Assembly (NCBI RefSeq): GCF_001274775.1
Contig: NZ_LGUE01000005.1
Location: forward strand, 166,343 to 230,342
DNA from: Rossellomorea marisflavi
GTDB taxonomy: Bacteria; Bacillota; Bacilli; Bacillales; Bacillaceae_B
Length of the DNA: 64,000 bases
Reading direction: 5' to 3'
Shown: positions 45,630-53,670 of the stretch, piece after piece
How positions within the stretch are numbered: the first letter of the stretch is position 1
Layout: every line of letters starts with the position of its first letter
The notes under the pieces: model-generated
The model's input: the letters and a program-made list of their open reading frames with translations, nothing else
Database searches by the model: none
What the model was told of the DNA's origin: nothing
Position numbers and translations under genes: made by a program

Positions 45630-48483
45630 ACTCCTTGAATTCTACCATTCCAGCCTGAGACGACGGATCATCGTCCTTATGACAGGGTTCATCCTCGTGT
45701 TCCTGATAGGAGCAGGCTGTTTATACTGGTACGATCACAGGCTTTCCGTTGAATACGATGAGACGAAAGCCAAGCTCGATGACCGGAAGGAAGTCGCCCA
45801 GAAGCTTGACCGGCAGTTCAACCGGATCTTCTTTGAAGGGCGCGGGTATGTGGCGTTTAAACGACCTGAATTTAAGCAGAGCATTACAAACCTCGAGAAG
45901 CAGTTGAAAGTCACCATAGGAGAAATGAATAAGATTTCTCAGTCTGAAGACGATGGCGCTTTCGCTTCCGAGGTAGAAGATTTCTATGATTACTATGTAA
46001 ATATTGTTAACCAGACAATTAAACTTGTGGAAGACGGCGATGAACAGGGTGTCCAAGATAACTCTGCCAGTGGTGGAACTGCTAGAGTAGAAGAATTCCT
46101 TGGAAAATTGGACGCCTATAATGACAACATCCAACAGTCCACTGATGAAGCTTATGAAGAACTCCGGGCCAAGGAAGCAACGAGTCAGACGATCTTCCTG
46201 GTATTCGTCTTGCTCATGCTGCTCCTACTGATGCGGATCATGCGCTCGATTGCCAAGCAGATCGGTCAGCCCCTTGAAGAGGTGGCCACCTCCGCCCAAC
46301 ATATCGCCGAGACCGGTACGTATCAAAACTGGACATTCAATAAGGACCGCCATGATGAGATTGGCCAGCTGTCCCGCGCATTTGAGAAAATGATCTTCAC
46401 CGTCCAGGAAAAAGAAGATCATCTCGTTTCCCAGAATGAAGAGCTCCAGGCCCAGCAGGATGAGCTCGAAGTCCAGCAGGAGGAATTGGAACGATTGCTT
46501 CATCTTGCGCGCGACAGGGGAGAGCAGCTTGAACGCCGGAACGAATTCATCAATGGGATATCGAACTCCCTCAATAAGAAAGAGGTACTGGAAAGCATCG
46601 TCAAGAGCATGTGTAGCATCATGGGCGCACCACGGGGGATCATCGTCCTCATGGATGACCAGGATACCCATGCTTCCTTCGGGGTATCCAAGGAAGCCAT
46701 CGGCCAGTTCCTTGCCCATATCCAGAATGGTCTTCATCAGCGGTTATTCGAGACCAAGGAACCGTTCTGTGTAAAACGTGAGCTCGTCACAGCGGAAAAA
46801 GGCTATCATGAGGAAACCATGTATTCTTATGACCTGTTCATCCCGGTCCTGTCTGCTCAAGGAGAGCTGGAGGCCTTCATGGTGTTCAGCCGCTTCGGTG
46901 ACGGATTCACCGACAAGGAACAGCAGGAGTACAAAGGGTTTGCGAAGCAGATCTCCATTTCTCTCAGGAACATCCTGCTCTATGAGGATTCCGAACGGGT
47001 ACGTCACATGAACCAGGATATCCTGAATAATCTTCAGGAAGGGATCCAGCTCGTTGACCCGATGGGCGACAGCCTGCTGGTGAATACCAAGTTTGCGAGG
47101 ATCATCGGAAGTGACATGGGAGCCCTGAAAGATGCTCCATATTCAAAGTGGGGCTGCAGCATTGTCACCCAGGTGGAAAACGGTGATGAACTCAAGGATT
47201 ATTATCAAAATGTCATCCGCAATCAGGAAACGGGTCACAGCATGATCTACAGGCTTACAGAAGGAAACGATGTCTTCCAGGTGTATTCTACCTCCCTTTA
47301 CCACGAGGAGGAGCATGTCGGTACCATCTTCGTCCATCGGGACATCACAAAGGAATACGAAGTCGACCAGATGAAATCGGAATTCGTGAGTACCGTAAGC
47401 CATGAGCTGAGGACGCCACTTGCCAGTGTCCTGGGCTTTACGGAACTCATGCTGACCCGTGATCTGAAGCCGGAGCGGACGAAGAAATACTTGAACACCA
47501 TTTACAAGGAAGCGCAGCGTCTGACCTCCCTGATCAATGACTTCCTCGACGTGCAACGGATGGAATCCGGGAAACAGACATTTGAGAAGAAGTATGAAGA
47601 CGTCCTGGACATCATCCGGAATATCGTGGACCTCACGAAGGTGAGTTCACCCCATCATACCTTCACGATCGGGAGAGAAACGGATTGCACCATCGTCCTC
47701 GGTGACGGGGATAAACTCACACAAGCGTTCACGAACCTCATCAGCAATGCGGTGAAATACTCACCGGATGGAGGGGACGTCACGATCCTCATGAAGGAAA
47801 AAGAAGACCGGATCTCCATCGAGATCCGCGATGAAGGATTGGGCATCCCGGAAGAGGCGATCGGGAAGCTCTTCACGAAATTCTACCGGATCGACAATTC
47901 AGACCGGCGGAAGATTGGAGGCACGGGCCTCGGCCTTACCATCGTCAAGGAAATCATCGAGGCCCACGGCGGGTCTGTGACCGTGTCGTCTGAACTCGGA
48001 AAAGGAAGCACCTTCACGGTCACCCTCCCGGTCATCACCCTTGATACGTTCAAGGAGGAAGAACAGGGGAACGGCCACAACATCCTTGTGATTGAAGACG
48101 ATATGAGCCTTGCATCCCTTCTTGCCACAGAGCTTTCCGAGAGCGGCTTCCAGGTGGATCACACGACGAATGGCTCAAGTGCCATCGAGCGTCTGAAGCG
48201 GACGAAACCCGATGCCATTGTCCTGGATATCATGCTTGGGGGTAAACTGAATGGCTGGGATGTGCTTGAGGAGATCAAGAAGGAAGAGAGCCTGACCGGC
48301 ATACCGATCATCATCTCCTCTGCCCTTGATGAGAAAGAAAAGGGGTTGACCTTAGGGGCAAGCGACTATCTGATGAAACCCTATCATCCAAGCAAACTAT
48401 CAAAAACCATTCTTCACCTTCTATTGAAAAAAGGGACAAAAGGAGATATCCTTGTCCCGACAGAAGATCGAACGATCGAATGA
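45622..48483 (+). CDS. Hybrid sensor histidine kinase (HAMP-GAF-PAS-HisKA-HATPase-REC)
   Basis: A 953-residue membrane kinase. Two transmembrane helices (15-36 and 192-210) enclose a helical extracellular sensor of about 150 residues. A HAMP domain, a glutamine/glutamate-rich coiled coil (about 270-305), a GAF domain (310-465) and a PAS domain (470-585) follow. HisKA has H594 in SHELRTPLASVLGF, and the HATPase has NLISNAVKYS, DEGLGIP and GGTGLGL. A C-terminal receiver has D869 in VLDIMLGG. It ends the operon and is the obvious upstream input to the response regulator and cyclase. Confidence 0.93.
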   Translation: MDKLLEFYHSSLRRRIIVLMTGFILVFLIGAGCLYWYDHRLSVEYDETKAKLDDRKEVAQKLDRQFNRIFFEGRGYVAFKRPEFKQSITNLEKQLKVTIGEMNKISQSEDDGAFASEVEDFYDYYVNIVNQTIKLVEDGDEQGVQDNSASGGTARVEEFLGKLDAYNDNIQQSTDEAYEELRAKEATSQTIFLVFVLLMLLLLMRIMRSIAKQIGQPLEEVATSAQHIAETGTYQNWTFNKDRHDEIGQLSRAFEKMIFTVQEKEDHLVSQNEELQAQQDELEVQQEELERLLHLARDRGEQLERRNEFINGISNSLNKKEVLESIVKSMCSIMGAPRGIIVLMDDQDTHASFGVSKEAIGQFLAHIQNGLHQRLFETKEPFCVKRELVTAEKGYHEETMYSYDLFIPVLSAQGELEAFMVFSRFGDGFTDKEQQEYKGFAKQISISLRNILLYEDSERVRHMNQDILNNLQEGIQLVDPMGDSLLVNTKFARIIGSDMGALKDAPYSKWGCSIVTQVENGDELKDYYQNVIRNQETGHSMIYRLTEGNDVFQVYSTSLYHEEEHVGTIFVHRDITKEYEVDQMKSEFVSTVSHELRTPLASVLGFTELMLTRDLKPERTKKYLNTIYKEAQRLTSLINDFLDVQRMESGKQTFEKKYEDVLDIIRNIVDLTKVSSPHHTFTIGRETDCTIVLGDGDKLTQAFTNLISNAVKYSPDGGDVTILMKEKEDRISIEIRDEGLGIPEEAIGKLFTKFYRIDNSDRRKIGGTGLGLTIVKEIIEAHGGSVTVSSELGKGSTFTVTLPVITLDTFKEEEQGNGHNILVIEDDMSLASLLATELSESGFQVDHTTNGSSAIERLKRTKPDAIVLDIMLGGKLNGWDVLEEIKKEESLTGIPIIISSALDEKEKGLTLGASDYLMKPYHPSKLSKTILHLLLKKGTKGDILVPTEDRTIE

Positions 48484-48489
48484 TACAAC

Positions 48490-48538
48490 GGGACGGCTCC
48501 GGTTCTTCCATTAGGAAGTATCGGAGCCGTCCCTTTTT
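48490..48538 (+). terminator. Terminator of the polysaccharide/signalling operon
   Basis: GGGACGGCTCCG pairs with CGGAGCCGTCCC with a second inner helix (TTCC/GGAA) and five T after it. Confidence 0.93.
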
Positions 48539-48602
48539 GCTTTTGTGTGACGCATGGAGACGGTTCTTGTGCGTCTTTCAGGTAGCAACCGCACCGTATC
48601 CC

Positions 48603-49157
48603 CTATTTGCTAGTTGCTCTCCACTCTTTTGCAAGTAGGCTGTAGGTGACGATGTCGTTGTAATGGCCGTTGATGAATTCGGCGTCGCGGGAGATGCCTT
48701 CCTGTTTGAATCCGAGACGTTCGGGGATGTGGCGGCTTCTCTTGTTGCCTTCGGCGCACTGGATGTCGACTTTGTTCAGGTTGAGGTCGTCGAATGCGTG
48801 CTGGAGAATGGCGGTGACGCAGGCCTGCATGATTCCGTTGCCTTGGGCTTCTTCTGATAGGTAGTAGCCGATGCTGGTGCTTCGGGTTTTCCAGTTGATG
48901 AAGTGGAGGTTGATCATCCCGACGAGTTTGCCGTGGTGGCGGATGCCGGCGGTGAATCCGTCGTTGGCGGCGAGTTGTTGGAGCCAGGCGGGGATGATGG
49001 AGTCGCGGTAGATGTCGGGTGATTGGACGCCGTCTACCCAGCCGAGCCAGTGTTTGAGGTGGTGGCGGTTGGTGTCGACGAGGTTGTAGATTTCTTGGGA
49101 GTGGTGGGGTTGGAGAAGGGCTAGTGTTAGGTTTGGTTGGACTTGGAATGTGAACAT
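48603..49157 (-). CDS. GNAT acetyltransferase, RimJ/RimL type
   Basis: A 184-residue GNAT-family acetyltransferase of the ribosomal-protein-serine acetyltransferase group (RimL/YdaF-like). Motif A is visible as SIGYYLSEEAQGNGIMQACV, and the last beta-strand region is ERLGFKQEGISRDAEFINGHYNDIVTYSLL. The ATG at 49157 has AAAGGAG upstream. A longer frame starting inside the adjacent GC-rich repeat was rejected. The acceptor is unknown. Confidence 0.88.
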   Translation of the reverse strand: MFTFQVQPNLTLALLQPHHSQEIYNLVDTNRHHLKHWLGWVDGVQSPDIYRDSIIPAWLQQLAANDGFTAGIRHHGKLVGMINLHFINWKTRSTSIGYYLSEEAQGNGIMQACVTAILQHAFDDLNLNKVDIQCAEGNKRSRHIPERLGFKQEGISRDAEFINGHYNDIVTYSLLAKEWRATSK

Positions 49158-49198
49158 GGTGGTAGTCTCCTTTGGTAGTGGTTTGTGTAGTTGGTTAT

Positions 49199-49350
49199 GG
49201 GTCCGTTTCGTTCCGCTGCGGCCGGCCGCTTTCCTGCGGGGAGGCAGTTGAGCCGCTTCGGCTTGCGCCTGCAGGGTCTCAACCTTGCCTCTATTCCCGC
49301 GGGAGTCGGCCGTCCTTCGCTGCACTGCACTTTGTGGTGTGTACGAGTGT
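49199..49350 (+). repeat. Dispersed GC-rich repeat, copy D
   Basis: Same orientation and layout as copy B: GTCCGTTTCGTTCCGCTGCGG, GGCAGTTGAGCCGCTTCGGC, CCTGCAGGGTCTCAACC, CCCGCGGGAGTCGGCCGTC. It lies just upstream of the GNAT gene (which is on the other strand). Confidence 0.88.
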
Positions 49351-49403
49351 AGTGGTGGAAGATCGACCCCTCACCCCCTTTTTTATGGGAGTGAAGAAGG
49401 GAA

Positions 49404-49453
49404 GGGTCCGTTTCGTTCCGCTGCACTTTATGGTGTGTACGAGTGTAGTAGGT
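49404..49453 (+). repeat. Deletion derivative of repeat copy D
   Basis: The first 21 bases of copy D (GGGTCCGTTTCGTTCCGCTGC) recur at 49404-49424. They are fused directly to its last part (ACTTTATGGTGTGTACGAG..., compare 49329-49356), with the roughly 110-base core missing. Confidence 0.75.
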
Positions 49454-49547
49454 TAAAATTCAAACGCATCCCTTCCTTATGGCTGGGTACAGGTATTATA
49501 GCTCGCATTCTTGTATTTTCCAATACTTATTTTTCCATGGGTGAGGA

Positions 49548-49576
49548 TTGATTTATGGGGATGTGGATGGTACGAT
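49548..49576 (+). promoter_or_regulatory. SigA promoter of vmlR
   Basis: TTGATT, 17 bases, TACGAT. It predicts a transcript start near 49583 and a leader of about 220 nt before vmlR. Confidence 0.6.
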
Positions 49577-49599
49577 TAGGCTAATGTTAAGGGAAAGGG

Positions 49600-49638
49600 A
49601 TGATGGGTGAACGATGGATAACTAATCTTGGTAGGTAG
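49600..49638 (+). CDS. Leader peptide of the vmlR attenuator
   Basis: A 12-codon open frame encoding MMGERWITNLGR, preceded by AAGGGAAAGGG. Its last codons contain ACTAATC (49621-49627), which can pair with GATTAGT (49677-49683). Ribosome stalling here by an antibiotic would free the latter to form an antiterminator. Assigned from layout; homologous vmlR genes have such leaders. Confidence 0.55.
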   Translation: MMGERWITNLGR

Positions 49639-49674
49639 AATTTGAAATTGAATGAATTTCGAATGATATTTAGT

Positions 49675-49777
49675 AGGATTAGTCTGCCCATTTTTCCCAT
49701 AGGTCCCATTTCCATCGGGCTTATTTGTGTATGGTAGTTTGCGGCTAATCCTTCCAGAAATCGTGGGAGGATTTTTT
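49675..49777 (+). promoter_or_regulatory. Antiterminator/terminator attenuator before vmlR
   Basis: AGGATTAG (49675-49682) is perfectly complementary to CTAATCCT (49745-49752). The latter overlaps the 5' arm of a terminator: AATCCTTCC (49747-49755) with GGGAGGATT (49764-49772) and a six-T run. The two pairings exclude each other, the usual design of ribosome-mediated attenuation for ABC-F resistance genes. Confidence 0.75.
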
Positions 49778-49806
49778 GTGTTCTCCCGGAATGAGGAGAG
49801 GATTGT

Positions 49807-51438
49807 ATGCAGGAATTAGTGAAAATCGATTCAGTGAATATTGAAATAGAAGGAACGCTTTTGTTGGAACAGGTGAAGGCAGGAGTTAGAAGGGGGGAGG
49901 TGATCGGTCTCATCGGAAATAATGGGGCCGGTAAATCGACTCTTCTGAAGCTGTTGAACGGTGACATTGCACCGTCGTCAGGAAGTATCACACCGCTGAT
50001 TCAAGGGTTGAAGACCGTGATGGTGGAGCAGGAAGCCATGGATCATTCAAGGAAAGCGTTGTCCTCTGGGGAAACAGCGCTCCTTCAGAAATGGGATGTG
50101 CCGGATGGACCGTATGAACAGTTGAGCGGTGGAGAAAAGCTGAAGGTGAGACTCGCACGCGGAATCGCTCAGAATGCACATTTGCTGCTTCTGGATGAAC
50201 CGACCAACCATCTCGATGAAGAGGGGATTGGATTTCTGATCAAGGAGCTGAAGGGATATCGCGGGACCGTCATCCTGGTCTCCCACGACCGGGCGTTCCT
50301 CGATGAGGTGGCCGATGTGATCTGGTCCATCGAGAACAAGACGGTTGTGACATATGAGGGGAACTACTCGGCATACGTGAAGATCGTCGAGCAGCGCAGG
50401 CTCACCCAGCAGCGGGCATATGAGAAGCAGCAGAAGCTCATCGAACGGATCGAGGGACAGATCCAGGACCTTACTTCCTGGTCAGGAAAAGCCCATGCCC
50501 AGTCGACAAAGCAGGAATTTCCGAAGGAGTTCTACCGTTCGAAGGCCAAACGGATGGACGCCCAGGTGAAATCGAAGAGGAAGCGGCTTGAGAAAGAAAT
50601 CGAGCGGATCAATGCCGAGCCTGTCGAGGTGGAGGAAAAGAAACACCTCTCCGTCCGTGCGGGCAGAAGGGCCGGCAAACGTCTCCTTGAAGTAAAGGAT
50701 CTTGGTAAAGCCCATGGAAGCAAGGAGCTTTTCCGCGGTGCCTCCTTCACGATTCAAAACGGGGAGCGGGTTGCGGTGACCGGTGGCAATGGGAGCGGGA
50801 AGACGACGTTCCTCAATATGATCATGGGAAAAGAAACGCCTGATGAAGGGGAGATGTGGCTATCACCTGCGGCGAAGATCGGCTACCTCACCCAGGAGGT
50901 CTTCGACTTACCCCTCGATGAGACACCGGAGAATCTTTTTTACAGGGAGACGTTTCACGACCGCGGGCAGGTGAGGAACCTCATGATCTATCTCGGATTC
51001 GGCAAAAGCCAGTGGGAGGAGCCGATCCGCCATATGAGCATGGGAGAGCGGGTGAAGTGCAAGCTCATCAAGTATATCCTCGAGGACCGGGACGTGCTGA
51101 TTCTCGATGAACCGACCAATCACTTGGACCTCCTGAGCCGCGAGCAGCTGGAACATACCCTGGCAGCCTACGATGGCACCCTCATCGTCGTTTCCCACGA
51201 TCGCTACTTTTTAGAAAAGACGACATCGGCTGAAATTACGATTGAAAACAGAAAAATGGTGAGAAAATGGGAACAGGCAGAGCCTTCAAAGAACGAACGG
51301 GAAGAGCTCAAGATGCAGCTTGAGACCGAGTGCCAGGAGGTCCTCGGGAAGCTGAGCTTCATGACCCCTACCCAAAAGGAATACGCCGAGCTTGATGCGA
51401 GGTTCAATGAACTGACGAAACGAATCAGGGACATGTAG
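49807..51438 (+). CDS. vmlR: ABC-F ribosomal protection protein VmlR
   Basis: A 543-residue ABC-F ATPase. Such proteins bind the ribosomal E site and displace lincosamides, streptogramin A and pleuromutilins. ABC1 has Walker A GNNGAGKST (K43) and LLLLDEPTNHLD. The interdomain linker (about 185-280) is rich in RLTQQRAYEKQQKLIERIE and KAHAQSTKQEF. ABC2 has GGNGSGKTT (K332), HMSMGERVK and VLILDEPTNHLD. Many stretches (for example YLTQEVFDLPLDETPE and LGKLSFMTPTQK) agree with B. subtilis VmlR. No transmembrane segments are present, as expected. It is expressed from an attenuated leader. Confidence 0.9.
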   Translation: MQELVKIDSVNIEIEGTLLLEQVKAGVRRGEVIGLIGNNGAGKSTLLKLLNGDIAPSSGSITPLIQGLKTVMVEQEAMDHSRKALSSGETALLQKWDVPDGPYEQLSGGEKLKVRLARGIAQNAHLLLLDEPTNHLDEEGIGFLIKELKGYRGTVILVSHDRAFLDEVADVIWSIENKTVVTYEGNYSAYVKIVEQRRLTQQRAYEKQQKLIERIEGQIQDLTSWSGKAHAQSTKQEFPKEFYRSKAKRMDAQVKSKRKRLEKEIERINAEPVEVEEKKHLSVRAGRRAGKRLLEVKDLGKAHGSKELFRGASFTIQNGERVAVTGGNGSGKTTFLNMIMGKETPDEGEMWLSPAAKIGYLTQEVFDLPLDETPENLFYRETFHDRGQVRNLMIYLGFGKSQWEEPIRHMSMGERVKCKLIKYILEDRDVLILDEPTNHLDLLSREQLEHTLAAYDGTLIVVSHDRYFLEKTTSAEITIENRKMVRKWEQAEPSKNEREELKMQLETECQEVLGKLSFMTPTQKEYAELDARFNELTKRIRDM

Positions 51439-51483
51439 GAAAAATATGCTAGGATAGAAGAAAAGCAAGCAGGGGAGAATTCA

Positions 51484-52065
51484 ATGAAAACTGTAATCTA
51501 TTTCGTCAGACATGCCCATTCCACCTATACACCGGAGGAGCTCACCAGGCCTCTGTCGGAGAAAGGGATGAGGGATGCCAGGCGTATGACCAGGATACTA
51601 GAATCCGAAAACCTCGACCATGTGGTGTCCAGCCCGTTCTTGCGTGCGGTGCAGACGGTGGAGGGTACAGCGGCATCCTTGAATCAAGACGTGATCCTGA
51701 TAGACGGATTTAGGGAACGGCTTCTATCTTCGGAACCCTTAGACGATTTTCAAGGAGCGATCCGCAAGGTGTGGGAAGAGCCTTCGTTCCACTGGGAAGG
51801 CGGAGAATCGAATATGGATGCCCAGAAGCGCGGCGTCTCAGCCATGCTTGAACTTCTAAAAGAATACGAAGGGAAGAGCGTGGCCGTCGGGACCCACGGG
51901 AATATCATGGTGCTCATCATGAATCACTTTGACCCCCGGTATGGATTGGCGTTTTGGGAGAGCCTCGATATGCCCGATGTGTACCGGCTGACCTTTGACG
52001 GTGTCGATCTGGTGGAAGTGTTGCGGTTGTGGGAACCCCGTTCAGAAGGCGGGGAGAGGCCATGA
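51484..52065 (+). CDS. Histidine phosphatase family protein
   Basis: A 193-residue phosphoglycerate-mutase-like phosphatase. The catalytic histidine motif is FVRHAHSTYTPEE near the N terminus (RHG-type, with Ala for Gly), a second basic patch is SSPFLRAVQTVEGTA, and the second histidine is in VGTHGNIMVL. The substrate is unknown. It overlaps the next gene by four bases. Confidence 0.88.
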   Translation: MKTVIYFVRHAHSTYTPEELTRPLSEKGMRDARRMTRILESENLDHVVSSPFLRAVQTVEGTAASLNQDVILIDGFRERLLSSEPLDDFQGAIRKVWEEPSFHWEGGESNMDAQKRGVSAMLELLKEYEGKSVAVGTHGNIMVLIMNHFDPRYGLAFWESLDMPDVYRLTFDGVDLVEVLRLWEPRSEGGERP

Positions 52066-52418
52066 TAAGCAGTGCCGATCAGGAGGCGTCCCTGGACTCC
52101 CTGGAATCGACCTACCGCAAGCTCTCGAACGCCTATGAAAGCATTGAGGGGAAAGGAGCGAACACCACCCTGGTGAAAAAGAGGGTCGATGCTATTAAGA
52201 CAGCAATCGACAGCCTGAGAAGCGATTGGTACGGTACCGGTTTTTCATATGAAAGAGACGTCATCGCTACTTCTCAACAAACGCTGGAAGACATCCTCCC
52301 TTCGATTCATAAACAGCTAGTAAAGTGCAAAGTTGGAAGCCCCCAGCTGACATTGAATGAACGGAGACTGACCGCACTGAATCTGGCCATCGAATCGTTG
52401 AAGAACCGCCTTGGTTGA
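52062..52418 (+). CDS. Hypothetical helical protein
   Basis: A 118-residue protein I do not recognise. It is predicted to be mostly alpha-helical (SLDSLESTYRKLSNAYESI, LVKKRVDAIKTAIDSL, RRLTALNLAIESLKN), without signal or membrane segments. The ATG at 52062 overlaps the phosphatase stop codon and has GGGGAGAGG upstream. The pair therefore forms a two-gene operon. Its terminator begins within the last codons. Confidence 0.7.
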   Translation: MISSADQEASLDSLESTYRKLSNAYESIEGKGANTTLVKKRVDAIKTAIDSLRSDWYGTGFSYERDVIATSQQTLEDILPSIHKQLVKCKVGSPQLTLNERRLTALNLAIESLKNRLG

Positions 52419-52430
52419 GGCGGTTCTTTG
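52401..52430 (+). terminator. Terminator after the phosphatase operon
   Basis: AAGAACCGCC pairs perfectly with GGCGGTTCTT around an eight-base loop. The arms begin inside the last codons of the upstream gene. Confidence 0.75.
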
Positions 52431-52432
52431 CT

Positions 52433-52846
52433 TTATTTCGAATTATTCATGAAAGAAAGGGTCTTCTCGAATAAAAGCGGTTGAACATCGGGGTAGGTCA
52501 AGGGATGGGGCGGAGTGTCAAAATACCTTATCTCTCCGATCTCAGATGGTGGTTTTGAACCAATCTCTTTCACCACTGCGTAGAACAGTCTGCCACTTCT
52601 GGTTCCGATAGAGTAGTCACAAATTGGAGTGAATGTGGCACTCTGGCATCCGGTTTCTTCAAACAGCTCTCTCTTGGCCGTTTCCTCAATCGTTTCACCC
52701 TGCTCCCTGTGCCCTCCTGGGATTTCCCAGGTTTCTCGTGAAGTATGCCTCACAAAAATCCATTGCCCCTGAAAATCAACGCTGATCACGGCGAAATCAA
52801 AAGCCTTCTCTTCCACTACATCAAGTTCGTGAAATACAATATCCAT
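52433..52846 (-). CDS. NUDIX hydrolase
   Basis: A 137-residue Nudix protein with the box GGHREQGETIEETAKRELFEETG (about residues 44-66). Substrate unknown. GAGGTGG lies immediately before two adjacent ATG codons (52849 and 52846); the second has better spacing. It is somewhat AT-richer than the core genes. It follows the CPBP gene on the same strand after a 16-base gap and probably shares its transcript. Confidence 0.87.
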   Translation of the reverse strand: MDIVFHELDVVEEKAFDFAVISVDFQGQWIFVRHTSRETWEIPGGHREQGETIEETAKRELFEETGCQSATFTPICDYSIGTRSGRLFYAVVKEIGSKPPSEIGEIRYFDTPPHPLTYPDVQPLLFEKTLSFMNNSK

Positions 52847-52862
52847 CATCCACCTCGTAGTA

Positions 52863-53537
52863 TTAAAAATAAAGAAACAGCTGCGTCATATACAGATTCC
52901 ATAGTCCATGAGCCACCATGGAGGGAAGGAGGGACTTGGTTTTATAAGCCGTGATGGTTAAAAGGAAACCAGAAAGCAGAATGAAGATCCAGATGTCCCA
53001 GGGATGAAGGATACTGAAGAGTATAGTAACAATCCCTACTGCGAGATAAGGCTTCATAAATTTCAGGAGGAACACCAAAAGGATTCCACGGAACAGTATC
53101 TCCTCTGTTATTGGCGTAAGAATCGAGCTGTTGATGGTTGACCCGATGCCTGTTGCGGGAATCATGTGATTCTTAAAATAAAAGATGTAGTTCTTATCCA
53201 ATAAGAATCCGTAGTTCAAGCAAAAATGGAGAAAGGCATACGGTAGGATTAAGCTAATAAGAATATAAAAGTAGGTTCTCCACCTTTTGAAGCAACGTAC
53301 ATCAAGTTGTGAAATGATAGTTTGGCGTATGCTTTTGAAGCGGTATGTGGTTAGAATGAAATACGAAAACCATATCGCACCTATTAATAACTCTGGGGTA
53401 TTAATGGGAAGGGGTAATACTTCGAACAGGTATCCTGGGACTGCGATGAGAAGGATATAAAAAATGAAAGATTTTAGAGTGATACCTGGGATATTCCTAA
53501 CTTCTGATGCCTGTAGAAAAATGGTAGCTGGATTCAT
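52863..53537 (-). CDS. CPBP-family intramembrane glutamic endopeptidase
   Basis: A 224-residue polytopic protein of the CPBP (CAAX protease and bacteriocin-processing) family. Motif 1 is TPITEEILFRGIL with the catalytic Glu pair, motif 2 is LFSILHPWDIW, and motif 3 is LLPSMVAHGLWNL. About six to seven membrane helices are expected. The ATG at 53537 has AAGGAG nine bases before it; a TTG at 53558 lies upstream. The role may be protein processing or immunity to a peptide toxin, which the sequence does not settle. Confidence 0.87.
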   Translation of the reverse strand: MNPATIFLQASEVRNIPGITLKSFIFYILLIAVPGYLFEVLPLPINTPELLIGAIWFSYFILTTYRFKSIRQTIISQLDVRCFKRWRTYFYILISLILPYAFLHFCLNYGFLLDKNYIFYFKNHMIPATGIGSTINSSILTPITEEILFRGILLVFLLKFMKPYLAVGIVTILFSILHPWDIWIFILLSGFLLTITAYKTKSLLPSMVAHGLWNLYMTQLFLYF

Positions 53538-53626
53538 CGTATGATTCTCCTTATTCAAAACAACATTAATAAACCATATAATATCTTTTTATACCATTTT
53601 ATACCTTTTGTGTAAATGATGAACCA

Positions 53627-53660
53627 CAAAAAAACCCCCTTGCACTCCTGCAAGGGGGTT
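53627..53660 (-). terminator. Terminator of clpP
   Basis: On the minus strand AACCCCCTTGCA pairs perfectly with TGCAAGGGGGTT around GGAG, followed by seven T. Confidence 0.95.
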
Positions 53661-53670
53661 CATTCAATTC

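Noticed and set aside
49127..49551. Reading frames through repeat copy D, including an N-terminal extension of the GNAT gene
   Set aside because: Repeat-derived peptide with no family resemblance; the GNAT start at 49157 has a proper ribosome binding site.
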